This document shows positions 1 through 7,964 of a DNA stretch of 12,692 nucleotides, piece after piece. Every line of letters starts with the position of its first letter. Positions within the stretch are counted from its first letter, which is position 1. The notes beneath the pieces were generated by a model. The model saw nothing but the letters and a program-made list of their open reading frames with translations, made no database searches and was not told where the DNA came from. Made by a program: the position numbers and the translations under genes. Source of the DNA: Stereocaulon alpinum (lineage: Eukaryota; Ascomycota; Lecanoromycetes; Lecanorales; Stereocaulaceae); NCBI GenBank assembly GCA_018257865.1, contig JAEUBA010000289.1:1-12692 (forward strand). The letters are read 5' to 3'.

Positions 1-314
1 CCTATCGCTATACCCCTAACTAGCCTTTTAAAAAGTAGTAAGGAGGGTAAGAAGACGGGGCTATTTAAATAGCCTAATAACGTAGAGCGAGCGTTTTAAG
101 AACTATATTAAAAGTTTATAGAAGTACCCCTTTTATAGTACTTTAACCTATTATAAAAGATTAGGGTAGAAATAGATATATTAGCTTTTACTATTACTAG
201 TATCCTATCTTAATCTAATAAGGCGGATAACTAGCGGCCCGTAGCTTTCTAGTTACATAAGATAATCCTAGTAGAATAAAATTATAAAATATATAATTAA
301 GAACTACTAGTAAT
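1..314 (+). pseudogene. Ty3/gypsy pol relic 1, RT end and RNase H start (5' piece)
   Basis: Frame +1 reads through the RT connection and the start of RNase H of a Ty3/gypsy polyprotein. Recognisable blocks are LLKSSKEGKKTGLFK (about 25-69), a VERAF segment, IRVEID near 160-177, SILS near 202-213, RPVAF near 235-249 and NYKIYN*ELL near 280-309. There are ten in-frame stops in 300 bases, all TAA or TAG at positions where this family has Gln, Trp or Arg, and no frameshift. The polyprotein would normally make cDNA from the element's RNA. The 5' part of pol and gag lie outside the window. The piece stops exactly at a 12-bp TSD (303-314), and the frame resumes in phase at 1479. Non-functional. Confidence 0.92.
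303..314 (+). repeat. Target-site duplication, left copy (LINE A)
   Basis: ACTACTAGTAAT here is repeated exactly at 1467-1478, flanking the minus-strand LINE A. The host reading frame (RNase H of gypsy relic 1) runs into the left copy and continues out of the right copy in phase. This makes it a genuine insertion duplication and not a chance repeat. A 12-bp length suits target-primed reverse transcription. Confidence 0.9.
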
Positions 315-1466
315 TAATTAATTAATTTATACGCCTACTCTAGTAAAACGCTTTTGCTAATAAGGGAGTCCTACGGAGTACGTATAATACCTAATAGTAA
401 TACTATCCGGCCGCTAAAGAAACCTCTTAAAAGGGTAAAAACTTTAGTATATCTATAACCCTTCTCCTATATTTTATAACCTACTAATAGGTAGGCCTCT
501 ATATACTACTAGTACTTCCGTCTAGTTTTATTTATTATAAGAATCCCTAAAGTTAGCGGTTCCGTTCTACTACTAGATAACCTAGTTATCCCTTCCCTTA
601 GCTTAATCTTAACCTCTTAGATATCCTTCTCTATTATAGGCCTAAGCCTTCGTAGTATAGTTAGTATAGCCTAGGCCGAATACTACGTACCTTACTAAAC
701 TAGCTATTAGCTCTACTACCCTTTCCTATTATTACCCTATTCTCTCTTTTCTACGCCTAATCTTATCTATATATATATAGTTACTCCCTGCTAAAGCGGA
801 TATTATATCCCGCTAGTACCTTAATATAGTACCTAGCTATTAGGGTAATTAACCCTATATAAGTATTAGTATCTAGGTACTATAGATAGAGGTCCTTCTA
901 CGCGTAAGTTTTCGCTATATATACGTATACTTTACCTACTTATTAACGGCGGAGGTAGACGTTTAGTCCTACTAAGCTTTATATAGCAGTTATCTTATAA
1001 CTCTTAAGGTAGATAAGGCCCCTTATAGTTTTAAATATTACTAGTATCTAAGGAATAGCTAGATAGGAGCCTTTACTTAGGCCTAAGTTTTTAGTTCTAT
1101 ATATATCTATTCTATACTCTTTCTCTCCTATTTATATAGGTAGGTAAGGTAGGCGTACCCTATTTTATAATCTTCTCTCCCTAATATATTAGACTACGGC
1201 TATACTACTTTACTATTTGATTAACTATACTATAGATAGTTCGTTCTTTATCGCTTTAATTCGTTAAGGAGGAGGAGGAGGAGGAGGATAAAGGGGAGAA
1301 TAAGGGATCTCCCCTAGGTACTATAGGCGCGTTAAGTAATATAGATACCGCTGCGAGTTAGGCCTACTATATTATAGTATAAGATCTCTTAGCTCTCTAG
1401 ACTACTACGAGTAGTAGCTGAAGGTTCGTAGCTAGTAGGACGTATACCTAGATCTCGTCGCTAGCT
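315..1466 (-). mobile_element. LINE A: non-LTR retroelement copy nested in gypsy relic 1
   Basis: A 1152-bp insertion bounded by a 12-bp TSD. Its plus-strand left end is a (TTAA)n tract, the RIP-altered form of the (TTGA)n tail seen in copies at 10917 and 12573. It is followed by a conserved block (TATACGCCTACTCTAGTA, then AATAAGGGAGTCCTA). A simple-repeat tail, a long TSD and variable 5' truncation across the three copies indicate a non-LTR element read on the minus strand, with its 3' end at 315. The interior is heavily altered; minus-strand translation at about 700-1150 gives fragments I could not assign with confidence. A GGA x7 run lies at 1268-1288. No protein domain proves the family, so the LINE call rests on tail, TSD and truncation. 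Confidence 0.78.
1268..1288 (+). repeat. (GGA)7 microsatellite
   Basis: Seven uninterrupted GGA units inside LINE A. The tract is immune to RIP because it contains neither CpA nor TpG, which may explain why it is intact in otherwise degraded sequence. Confidence 0.9.
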
Positions 1467-1478
1467 ACTACTAGTAAT
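1467..1478 (+). repeat. Target-site duplication, right copy (LINE A)
   Basis: Exact copy of 303-314. The next base (1479) completes the codon interrupted at the left copy, so gypsy relic 1 is read on in the same frame. Confidence 0.9.
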
Positions 1479-3396
1479 AGTAGATACTTTTAAGTAGTAG
1501 CGCTACTACCTAGAAAGGAGCTTATACCTTATTAAAGTACTTACTAATTATAATAATCTGCGGGGGTTTATAAAGTTAAAGGAGCTAACGCTACGGTAAG
1601 CGCGCTAGGTGCTTAAGCTCGCTACGTACGATTTTGAAATTACCTATTAAGTAGGAAAAACTAATCCTGCTAATCCGCTATTAAGGCGACCTGATTATAA
1701 AGGCGCCTTACTATTTAATACTACCCTATTACTAATATTATAAAGTAAACTATCCTTATAGTTAGAAAAAGAGTCTAAGCTGCGTAAACGTGCTAAGTAT
1801 AACGCGTTAGAAGTAGCTTTTCTTATTATAGGGATCTAGGTAATTATACTAAGGAAAACTATAAGAGAACTTATAGAAGGGCCGTATAAGGAGCCTTAAA
1901 AACTATTAAAATAGGTTATTCGCGAACTATAAGACTTAGATAAATAGGTTATAAAATTTAGGAAGAACTAAAATCCTAAAGTAGAACGTTATTATACCGC
2001 GTATATAGATTAGTCTCTTAATAATAAGGACCTTCTACGGTATAAGGGGCAGTTATATATCCTAAAGGATAGTACCCTTAGATAAGAGCTGATTAGTAGA
2101 TATTATAATAATCCTTTAGTAGGCTATTTTAGCGCTGTAAAGATATTAGAACTGTTAAGGCGAAAGTATTATTAGGCTAATATAGCGGAGTAGACGCGAA
2201 GCTATATATATACCTACGATATATATTAAAGAATAAAGGTTCCTAAGTATTATCCCTACGGGGAGTTATAATTATTACCCTTACCTAAAGGACTATAGCA
2301 AGAGCTATTAATAGATTTTATTATAGAACTACCGCCTAGTAAACGGGCCGGTATTATATATAATTCTATCCTTATAGTAGTAGATAGGTTTATAAAGACG
2401 GTCCGCTATCTCGCTATAAAGAAAATAATTATAGTAGAAGAACTTAGAGAGCTCTTCTTCTCTAAAATAGTATACCGATTTAGTATACCTATAGGCGTAG
2501 TTAGTAATAGAGGCGCAGTATTTACTAGTACTTTCTAGTTAACTTTATACTACTATACGAAGATTAAGCGCCGTATAAGTACCGCCTTCTATCCGTAAAC
2601 GGATAGCTAGACTAAAAAGTAGAACTAAATATTAGAATACTTCCTACGAATATTTACTAACGCGGAGTAAACTAATTAGGTAAAGCTATTACTAATTACT
2701 AAGTTTGCCTATATAAATAGCTGCTATAGTACTATTAGTTACTCGCTATTCTATACTATATACAGCTATAACCCCGAACTATATTAAGAAGCTGGGGACG
2801 GCTCCCTAAAGGGGGAGGTACCGGTAGTAAAGGAACGGGTAGAATAACTATAAAACTATTAAAAGTAGATAGAAGACTATTAGCGCTACGCTATTAAGGT
2901 ATAAGCGAAGTACTATAATAAAAACTATAAGCCGAAAGAATATAAAGTAGGCGAATTAGTAATACTTTTAACTAAGAACCTTAAATAAAGGCGTCCTAGT
3001 AAGAAGTTATCCTATCAGTTCGTTAGCCTATTTAGGATTAAGGATAAGGTCGGGGTATAAGCGTACCGCTTAATACTGCCTATAAGTTATTAAATCTATA
3101 ATACCTTTTATATATTATTACTTAAGCCTTACTAACTACGCGAGGGCGTAGAGTTAACGGACTTTATATAGCCCCCTAAACTTATTAATAATAAGGAATA
3201 GTAGGAGGTAGAGGAGATTATTAATAAGGTAAGAAATAAGGAAGGTATCTAGTATAAGGTTAAGTAGACTAGGTAGGGCGATATCTATAACGAATAGGTA
3301 CCAGAAGTAGAACTTAATACTATACTAGTATTAAAACGCGCTTATAATAAACAGACGCGATAATACCGGAAGGTAAAGAATAAGTTAACCTATTAA
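1479..3396 (+). pseudogene. Ty3/gypsy chromovirus pol relic 1: RNase H end, integrase, chromodomain
   Basis: Frame +1 continues from 1-314 without a frameshift. In order: end of RNase H (NNLRGF near 1551-1568; GKTNPANPLLRRPDY near 1650-1696), a linker, the H2C2 region of integrase (about 2100-2235) with its His and Cys codons now Tyr, and the integrase core. The core has its first Asp at 2314, the second at 2506 now Asn and the Glu at 2614 now Lys. The C-terminal VGELVILLTKNLK block is near 2948-2986 and a chromodomain (EVEEIINKV) lies at about 3205-3315. Both catalytic losses sit in TpA, as expected from TpG to TpA. Many TAA/TAG stops are present. Chromodomain integrases steer insertion to heterochromatin in this family. 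No 3' LTR was recognised downstream, and the end at 3396 is approximate. Confidence 0.93.
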
Positions 3397-3749
3397 TATA
3401 CTAAAACTGCGCTATTTATAGTGCCTAGTTAGAATAAAGCGAGGATTATAAGAATATAGAGTATTAAGTAGCTGTAGACGTAGCGATATTATAAAAACTA
3501 GGGGTAGAGCTAGTATACTAAGATATAAACGCCCGTACCCGCTAGAGGATATTATTAAAGGATAGAGGAATTAAATACCTACGAAGTCGAAAAGATATAT
3601 AGACCCTATTATAGTATAGGCGACGTATTAGTTATACGTATACAGCGAACGATTAGGGTATTATAGCTATAAAGATACTAAATAAGGTAAGTATAAGACT
3701 ATTAGCTATTAAAGATAGCTTTAAGATATAAGCGCCCGCTAATACTAGA
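3397..3749. other. Unassigned sequence 3' of gypsy relic 1
   Basis: RIP-altered sequence with no recognisable coding frame or paired LTR. By position it would be the 3' untranslated region of gypsy relic 1, or a younger replacement. I see no clear polypurine tract adjoining an LTR-like end. Confidence 0.5.
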
Positions 3750-3777
3750 CTCTAAACTCTAAACGCTAAACGCTAAA
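3750..3777 (+). repeat. 7-bp tandem repeat, four units
   Basis: Two CTCTAAA units followed by two CGCTAAA units in exact 7-bp register, then an A-rich run (3780-3793). The pattern loosely resembles a telomere-like repeat, but the unit is not the usual fungal TTAGGG and only four copies exist. Confidence 0.8.
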
Positions 3778-3849
3778 TATAAAATAAAAAAAAATACGAT
3801 CTATACGGCCTACGCGTAAACGGTTAGTATACGTAGAGTATTCGTTAAG

Positions 3850-4190
3850 GATAACTTACCTCTACCGCCTCCCTTATACTCTCCTCCTTATCTTCCCTCC
3901 TCCTCCTCTCCTCCTCTGCGGCCTTAAGGGCCCAGTTGCGGGGAATCTAATTATATTAATATATCGTACTAATACCGGTACGCTAACGGGTAATATAATA
4001 TACCTAAACCGTAGAGGGTTTCTTTACTAGCGCCTCTACCTCCTTACCTACCTCTAGTTCTATCTCCTTACCTACCTCCGCTTTTACCTCCGCTTCTACC
4101 TCCTTACTACTACCCTTCCTACTATTATCTTCCTTATTATTATCCTCCTCCTCCTCCCTCGCCAGCTTCGCCTACGGCGAGTTAGTAGCG
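3850..4190 (-). pseudogene. Antisense relic, acidic and Lys-rich, unrecognised
   Basis: Plus-strand sequence here is strongly pyrimidine-rich (repeated CTCCTC, CTACCTC). One minus frame gives a Glu/Lys-rich peptide with few stops, including EEEEDNNKED and KEVEAEVKAEVGKEIELEV, followed by VEALVKKPSTV. Such low-complexity peptides occur in retroelement Gag regions, but no zinc knuckle or other diagnostic motif is visible. Strand bias alone could create the long frame. Called a relic only because stops are fewer than in the other frames. Family unknown. Confidence 0.3.
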
Positions 4191-4739
4191 AATATAGTAA
4201 GATAATATAGTATAGCCGAAGGATAAGAAAAGGTATAGAGGGTATAGAGCGAAGAGAGTTTAGGGTATAGTAAGTAGAAAGGTAGGATTAAGGTAGATAT
4301 TAGGGAATAATAAGAAGAAATAAGCTCAGCTTACCTCCTATAGCGATTTAACGTAGTATTAGAAAAATAAGGATATTACTTACTAATACCTCTAACCTCC
4401 CCTATAGCGAGGCTAACCGCTACGCTATCTAGCTACTATATATCCCTAGGGTTAGGGAATAATCCTTACGCTATTAGGTAACCCTCTTACGAAGGTCCTT
4501 TAGGCGGTTATCTACCCTAGGCGGTATAATAGTAGCGGATAGCGTAGCTACCAGCCCCGCTGCTTCTATCGCTATAGGGGCGGGAATCTTCTAATATTAA
4601 CTAACGGCGCGTAGTTATAGAATAGATAAATATCCCTTATAGTATCCCGCTACCCTACGATACGCTAATTTATACCTTAGGTATAGAGGTATAGCCCTAC
4701 GAATATAGGTCCTTTTCGCTATAAGGTAGTTTATATATA
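4191..4739. other. Unassigned RIP-altered sequence around the fold-back
   Basis: Apart from the inverted repeat at 4399-4580 and a purine-rich stretch at about 4200-4320, I see no coding frame or known element. The TA-rich tract at 4732-4740 is the insertion site of the miniature LTR element. Confidence 0.5.
4399..4580. repeat. Imperfect fold-back (inverted repeat)
   Basis: Outer arms CCCCTATAGCGA (4399-4410) and TCGCTATAGGGG (4569-4580) are exact reverse complements, 12 bp. Inner arms GCTACGCTATC (4419-4429) and GATAGCGTAGC (4538-4548) are exact over 11 bp. The centre contains CCCTAGGGTTAGGG. No flanking TSD was identified. It could be a decayed fold-back/MITE-like element or a secondary structure. 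Confidence 0.6.
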
Positions 4740-4850
4740 TATAAGGCCTACGGCTATATATACCCTATTAGGGGGTTGCTACCTAGCGCGTAATACCCCC
4801 GTATCTATATCTTTTGCCCTAGCGCTTTAGCGTAGTAGCAGGAGCTTATA
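4740..4850 (+). repeat. 5' LTR of the 532-bp element
   Basis: 111 bp, equal in length and ungapped against 5161-5271. Five differences: three TpA here against TpG or CpA in the partner, and two in the other direction. Confidence 0.83.
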
Positions 4851-4990
4851 ACTGTGTTACGCGCTTACCCTAGGGCCGCAGTAGCTTATTAACTAGGTCT
4901 AAGTACTATCCCTCTAGGGTAACGCGGGGTTGACGTACTTTATACGGCGTAGAGGGTTAGGGTTTAAATTACGCTATATATACGATTACG

Positions 4991-5112
4991 AGCGCCCGTC
5001 GCCTAAACCTACCTGCTTCAGTAGCTGGGGCCCGTAGTGCTTAGCGCCTACGACGCCTAAAACCTACCTACTTTAGTAGCTAGGGCCTGCAGTGCTTAGC
5101 GCCTATAAGGTG
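4991..5112 (+). repeat. Tandem duplication inside the 532-bp element
   Basis: A unit beginning AGCGCC recurs at 4991, 5043 and 5098 (spacing 52 and 55). The first two units share GCCTAAA..CCTACCT, TAGCT.GGGCC and GTGCTTAGCGCC-type blocks; the third is partial. TpG and CpA are much more frequent here than in the surroundings. Confidence 0.75.
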
Positions 5113-5144
5113 CCTATACCCTAGATCTTAGGGGACTAAGATTC

Positions 5145-5159
5145 TAGGAAGGGGGATAG
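5145..5159 (+). other. Candidate polypurine tract
   Basis: AGGAAGGGGGATAG lies directly 5' of the right LTR of the 532-bp element. Its position and composition fit the primer for plus-strand DNA synthesis and set the element's orientation as plus. Confidence 0.7.
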
Positions 5160-5160
5160 T

Positions 5161-5271
5161 TATAAGGCCTACGGCTATATATACCCTATTAGGGGGTTGC
5201 TGCCTAGCGCGTAATACCCCCGTATCTATATCTTTTACCCTAGCGCTTTGGCGCAGTAGTAGGAGCTTATA
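5161..5271 (+). repeat. 3' LTR of the 532-bp element
   Basis: Partner of 4740-4850, followed by the ATATA duplication at 5272-5276. Confidence 0.83.
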
Positions 5272-5629
5272 ATATAGAAGATCTACTACTAACTCTTAGT
5301 AATAGGAAATACGTAGTATAATTATAGACTTACTATTAATAATAAAGACTTACGACCTATTAGTATTATTAAAGACTTGCTATCGTAGTATAAGGGTAGT
5401 ACTTATAAAATATATTATTACTAAAGAGGGAAAAGGAAGTAGAAGGAATAGTATAGTAATATATCTACGCTAATATCGCTACGGGATTACTTTACTATAA
5501 CCCCCGATTATAGTAATTATATTATAATAGTAATACGAGTACGAGCTATAGTCGTATTATCGCAGATTTAGAGCACGTTTATAATATTATATAAGGTATA
5601 GGGTAACTATAGTATAGAGACTCTTTTCC
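5272..5629. other. Unassigned RIP-altered sequence
   Basis: No coding frame or known element recognised. A short internal repetition around AAAGACTT occurs between about 5340 and 5380. Confidence 0.5.
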
Positions 5630-6050
5630 TTCCTTTTCCTATAAGGTTTTAAAGGTTTTTAATAAGCTCTACCTACGTTACTAGCCCGCTTTTAGGCCAC
5701 CGCTATAAAGTAATTAAGTATAATAGTAAATTCACGCTAGCGGACTAGCGTCTAGAAGGGGAAGTAACTATAATATTTAGTAACTATTAGGGTCTGCTTA
5801 GTATTAGCAGTAATCTAATACTTAGTATCGGAAATAATATTAACGGGGTATTACCGCAGCGCTATACGTATAGGTAAAGGAAGACGTTATACTACCCCGC
5901 TCCGTGCTCGATAAGTATAAGGAGCGTATACCCCCTAGAAGTAGGATCGTTAGCAATTAGTTCTACTAATAAACGGATACCTACTATTACTACTTTACGT
6001 CTTTAAATAAACCTTAGTATCCTATCGCGCAGCGCTACTAGGGCGCGAAA
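5630..6050. repeat. Dispersed repeat R2, left copy
   Basis: Divergent copy of sequence at about 12057-12400 in the same orientation. Shared landmarks in the same order: ACTCTTTTCC (5630 / 12057), a GGTTTxAAAGG block, TTAGGGTCT (about 5788 / 12213), AATTAGTTCTACTA (5955-5968 / 12280-12293) and ACTTTACGTCT (5992-6002 / 12351-12361). Spacing differs between copies. I cannot assign it to a known element; neither copy has visible LTR ends or a TSD. It abuts the LINE relic at 6060. Confidence 0.55.
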
Positions 6051-6059
6051 GGTATATAT

Positions 6060-6205
6060 TATAATAGACGTAGCCCTATCTATTAGAAAGCTCCTAACCT
6101 ATCTTATAATTATACTTAGGGTACCTTTTATCTAAAGGTCGTATAGTAGCCTCTTATATAATATATTATTAAATACCCTAGCTACGTCTACTAAAAGTAG
6201 GCTTA
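6060..6205 (-). pseudogene. Tad-clade LINE reverse transcriptase relic, catalytic-domain piece
   Basis: Minus-strand continuation of the relic at 7965-8825. It begins LLLVDVARVFNN, matching the first catalytic Asp motif of non-LTR reverse transcriptases, then KRLLYDL* and a VRSFLIDR block. Below about 6060 the resemblance stops and the downstream catalytic YxDD block was not found, so the element is truncated or interrupted there. If the 193-bp-LTR element and one GCTTA copy are removed, the codons RVVS from the right flank join LLLVDV in frame. An open frame at 6132-6314 covers this piece but its N-terminal part is LTR sequence, so it is not a real gene. Confidence 0.9.
6201..6205 (+). repeat. 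TSD GCTTA, left copy
   Basis: GCTTA directly before the 5' LTR at 6206; the same 5 bp directly follow the 3' LTR at 7965-7969. It splits the LINE reverse transcriptase frame. Confidence 0.9.
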
Positions 6206-6398
6206 TATTACGGGCTAGGCTTTGCTTTCTAGCGTTACCACTTATCACCTTACCTACCCGGCACCCTAGCCCTATTGGGCCTAGCTCTAGCGGGTTGCTT
6301 ATAGGTCTTCGCACGCCTATATCTAGCTTTCCTTCCTTAGATATATTCTCCTAGTCTAATAACACCCCTATTGACTCGCTCTAGGCCGGCCCCTGATA
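6206..6398 (+). repeat. 5' LTR (193 bp)
   Basis: Ungapped against 7772-7964 with nine differences. Four are RIP-type changes in this copy and five in the partner. It ends CCTGATA where the partner ends CCTAACA, consistent with an ancestral CCTGACA hit differently in each. Confidence 0.93.
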
Positions 6399-6647
6399 TT
6401 AGAATATATCTCCATCATAACGGGCGATGTAAAACCTCCTAGCGAAATACCTTCACCTCCCTATAACTAGCTCTAGGCGATACTAAAAGTGCTAGCACCG
6501 CAACCCCCCGCCCTCGTAAGTCTACTAGCGAGGTGAAATAAACGGCAGAGCTCGTAGGCTTAGCAGCGAGTTAAAACAAAGGCTAGGATCGAGGCCGCTT
6601 AATTAATAAAAGATAAAGAAGTAAGCCTGCTTAGAAGGTACTCTAAT

Positions 6648-6746
6648 AACTATACCTACACTGCTGCAGGCAGGGGTAAGGGCAGACTAATACGACAACT
6701 ATACCTACACTGCCTAGGAGGCAGGGGCAAGGGCAGACTAATACGA
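6648..6746 (+). repeat. 49-bp tandem duplication in the LTR element interior
   Basis: Two units starting AACTATACCTACACTGC at 6648 and 6697, each ending in GGGCAGACTAATACGA. They differ mainly by a short central change. TpG and CpA are retained, so this stretch largely escaped RIP. Confidence 0.88.
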
Positions 6747-7168
6747 ATACTAGGACGCGTTCTAAAGAGGCTATAGCCTACCTAATCTCAATACTAAGCT
6801 AGTATTAAAGAAAAAACCCTTATTAGTAATACCTTAAGCACCTCAGCCTTCGTCCCTCTACTCACCCCGAAAAGCGATAGTAGGATACTATCGCGGATAT
6901 CTATACCGCTAGTATAGCTGGCAGCTAGCTAGGTGCTAGAACCTAGCGAGAATACCACCTAACTACCGACCTCACCTCACTACCGAGTTCGGACGTCCTA
7001 CTAAGTTCACTAACTATCTATTAATCCTACCTCACTACCTGATTCGACCGTCCTACCGAATTATCACCGCAATAGACGATCCTACCAGTAGGCAGTTCGT
7101 CTCACCTTACTAAATCCTCGCGAAGCCACCGCCAAATCCCCACTAATAGTTTCGAAAGCTAAGAAAGA

Positions 7169-7305
7169 GTATAGGTCTATATCTATATAGGAATAAGAAT
7201 TAGGAGCAAAGCTATAGTCCTTAGCAGCTTAGTAGCTTAGCAGCTTAGCAGCGTAGCAAGCTCTAGCTTCTAGCAAGTCTATAGTTCCTAGGTATAGACC
7301 TATAC
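7169..7305. repeat. Inverted repeat, 13-bp arms
   Basis: GTATAGGTCTATA (7169-7181) and TATAGACCTATAC (7293-7305) are exact reverse complements separated by 111 bp. Between them lies an 8-bp tandem array. It could be a fold-back insertion or an RNA structure of the non-autonomous element. Confidence 0.7.
7221..7260 (+). repeat. 8-bp tandem repeat
   Basis: TTAGCAGC repeated in 8-bp register at 7221, 7229 (one RIP-type change), 7237 and 7245, with a degenerate fifth unit at 7253. It lies within the loop of the 13-bp inverted repeat. Confidence 0.88.
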
Positions 7306-7394
7306 CGCTTCTCAACACCGACAAGGGGTAAGCTATACCTAATTTGGTATAGTCCAATTGCTAAGCTAGGTGGAACGCTACTATTTTCATACTT

Positions 7395-7436
7395 GTATTT
7401 CGCCTTGTATTTCGCTGCGTATTTCGCTACGCGAAA
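7395..7436 (+). repeat. 12-bp tandem repeat ending in a palindrome
   Basis: GTATTTCGC begins at 7395, 7407 and 7419, an exact 12-bp period. The last unit forms TTTCGC-TAC-GCGAAA (7422-7436), a 6-bp stem with a 3-base loop. Confidence 0.85.
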
Positions 7437-7756
7437 CCTATATTTATTTAAATATTTCCTTTTTCGACTTTTCGATTCTAGCTACGGTAGTAGACTATCT
7501 ATCGATATCCTAATACCTTCCGTCGCTTAGTATAAGCTATCTAATGCGCTGGGGGTACGATTCGCAAGTAGTTTATATAGTTACCAGTCCCTATATCGCT
7601 GTCGCTAAATACCGACTTTTAGAGGATAAATCTTAGCGCTCCGCAACTTAATACCGCAACTACTACTAACGCCGCCGACGTTATATAGCTAGCGGGAAGG
7701 GATGGATTAATAGATTAATTAGATCGTTGGCTATAGGTATCGGGGCGATACCTTGT

Positions 7757-7771
7757 AGAGGAGGGGGGTAA
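7757..7771 (+). other. Polypurine tract of the 1759-bp element
   Basis: AGAGGAGGGGGGTAA immediately precedes the 3' LTR at 7772, as expected for the plus-strand primer of an LTR retrotransposon. Confidence 0.85.
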
Positions 7772-7964
7772 TATTACGGGCTGGGCTTTGCTTTCCAGCG
7801 TTACTACTTATCACCTTACCTACCCGGCACCCTAGCCCTATTAGGCCTAGCTCTAGCGGGTTACTCATAGGTCTTCGCACGCCTATATCTAGCTTTCCTT
7901 CCTTAGATATATTCTCCTAGTCTAATAACACCCCTATTAACTCGCTCTAGGCCGGCCCCTAACA
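7772..7964 (+). repeat. 3' LTR (193 bp)
   Basis: Partner of 6206-6398, retaining the terminal ...TAACA. Followed directly by GCTTA (7965-7969). Confidence 0.93.

Larger units (their letters stand above)
4740..5271 (+). mobile_element. TRIM-like miniature LTR element, 532 bp
   Basis: Two 111-bp direct repeats (4740-4850 and 5161-5271) flank a 310-bp interior. The repeat ends are inverted (TATAAG/CTTATA, presumably TGTAAG/CTTACA before RIP). ATATA immediately precedes the left repeat (4735-4739) and immediately follows the right one (5272-5276), a 5-bp TSD, though of low complexity. A purine-rich tract AGGAAGGGGGATAG abuts the right repeat, as expected of a plus-strand polypurine tract. The interior has no coding capacity. 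All five LTR-LTR differences are RIP-type. These traits match terminal-repeat retrotransposons in miniature, which rely on proteins supplied by other elements. No tRNA-complementary primer site was recognised after 4850. Confidence 0.82.
6206..7964 (+). mobile_element. Non-autonomous LTR retrotransposon, 1759 bp, nested in the LINE
   Basis: Two 193-bp LTRs (6206-6398, 7772-7964) enclose 1373 bp. The element is flanked by GCTTA on both sides. LTR ends read TATTAC...TAACA or TGATA; combining the copies suggests an original TGTTAC...TGACA, the usual TG...CA. A purine tract (AGAGGAGGGGGG) abuts the 3' LTR, fixing plus orientation. The interior has no open frame of 60 codons and no recognisable gag or pol domain, but several short tandem repeats. 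It is much less RIP-altered than its host. The nine LTR-LTR differences are all CpA/TpA or TpG/TpA. It must have been mobilised by another element's proteins; which one is unknown, and no primer-binding site was recognised after 6398. Confidence 0.92.

Noticed and set aside
700..1150. Minus-strand similarity to a copia-type integrase C-terminus inside LINE A
   Set aside because: A few residues (YVYI, YIG) can be matched, but the pattern is weak and needs changes RIP does not make; it also conflicts with the LINE-like tail and TSD.
3750..3777. Telomere or subtelomere signal from CTCTAAA/CGCTAAA units
   Set aside because: Only four 7-bp units, two variants and not TTAGGG; insufficient for a telomeric claim.
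3397..4739. 3' LTR of gypsy relic 1
   Set aside because: No sequence here is repeated upstream within the window and no polypurine tract adjoins a TG/TA...CA/TA end; the 5' LTR lies outside the window, so it cannot be paired.
4735..4739. ATATA duplication as independent proof of transposition
   Set aside because: Kept only as supporting evidence: the site is a TA-rich tract where a 5-bp match can occur by chance.
6132..6314. 60-codon open frame on the minus strand as a gene
   Set aside because: Its start and first ~37 codons are LTR sequence of the 1759-bp element and the rest is LINE reverse transcriptase; the frame exists only because of the insertion junction.
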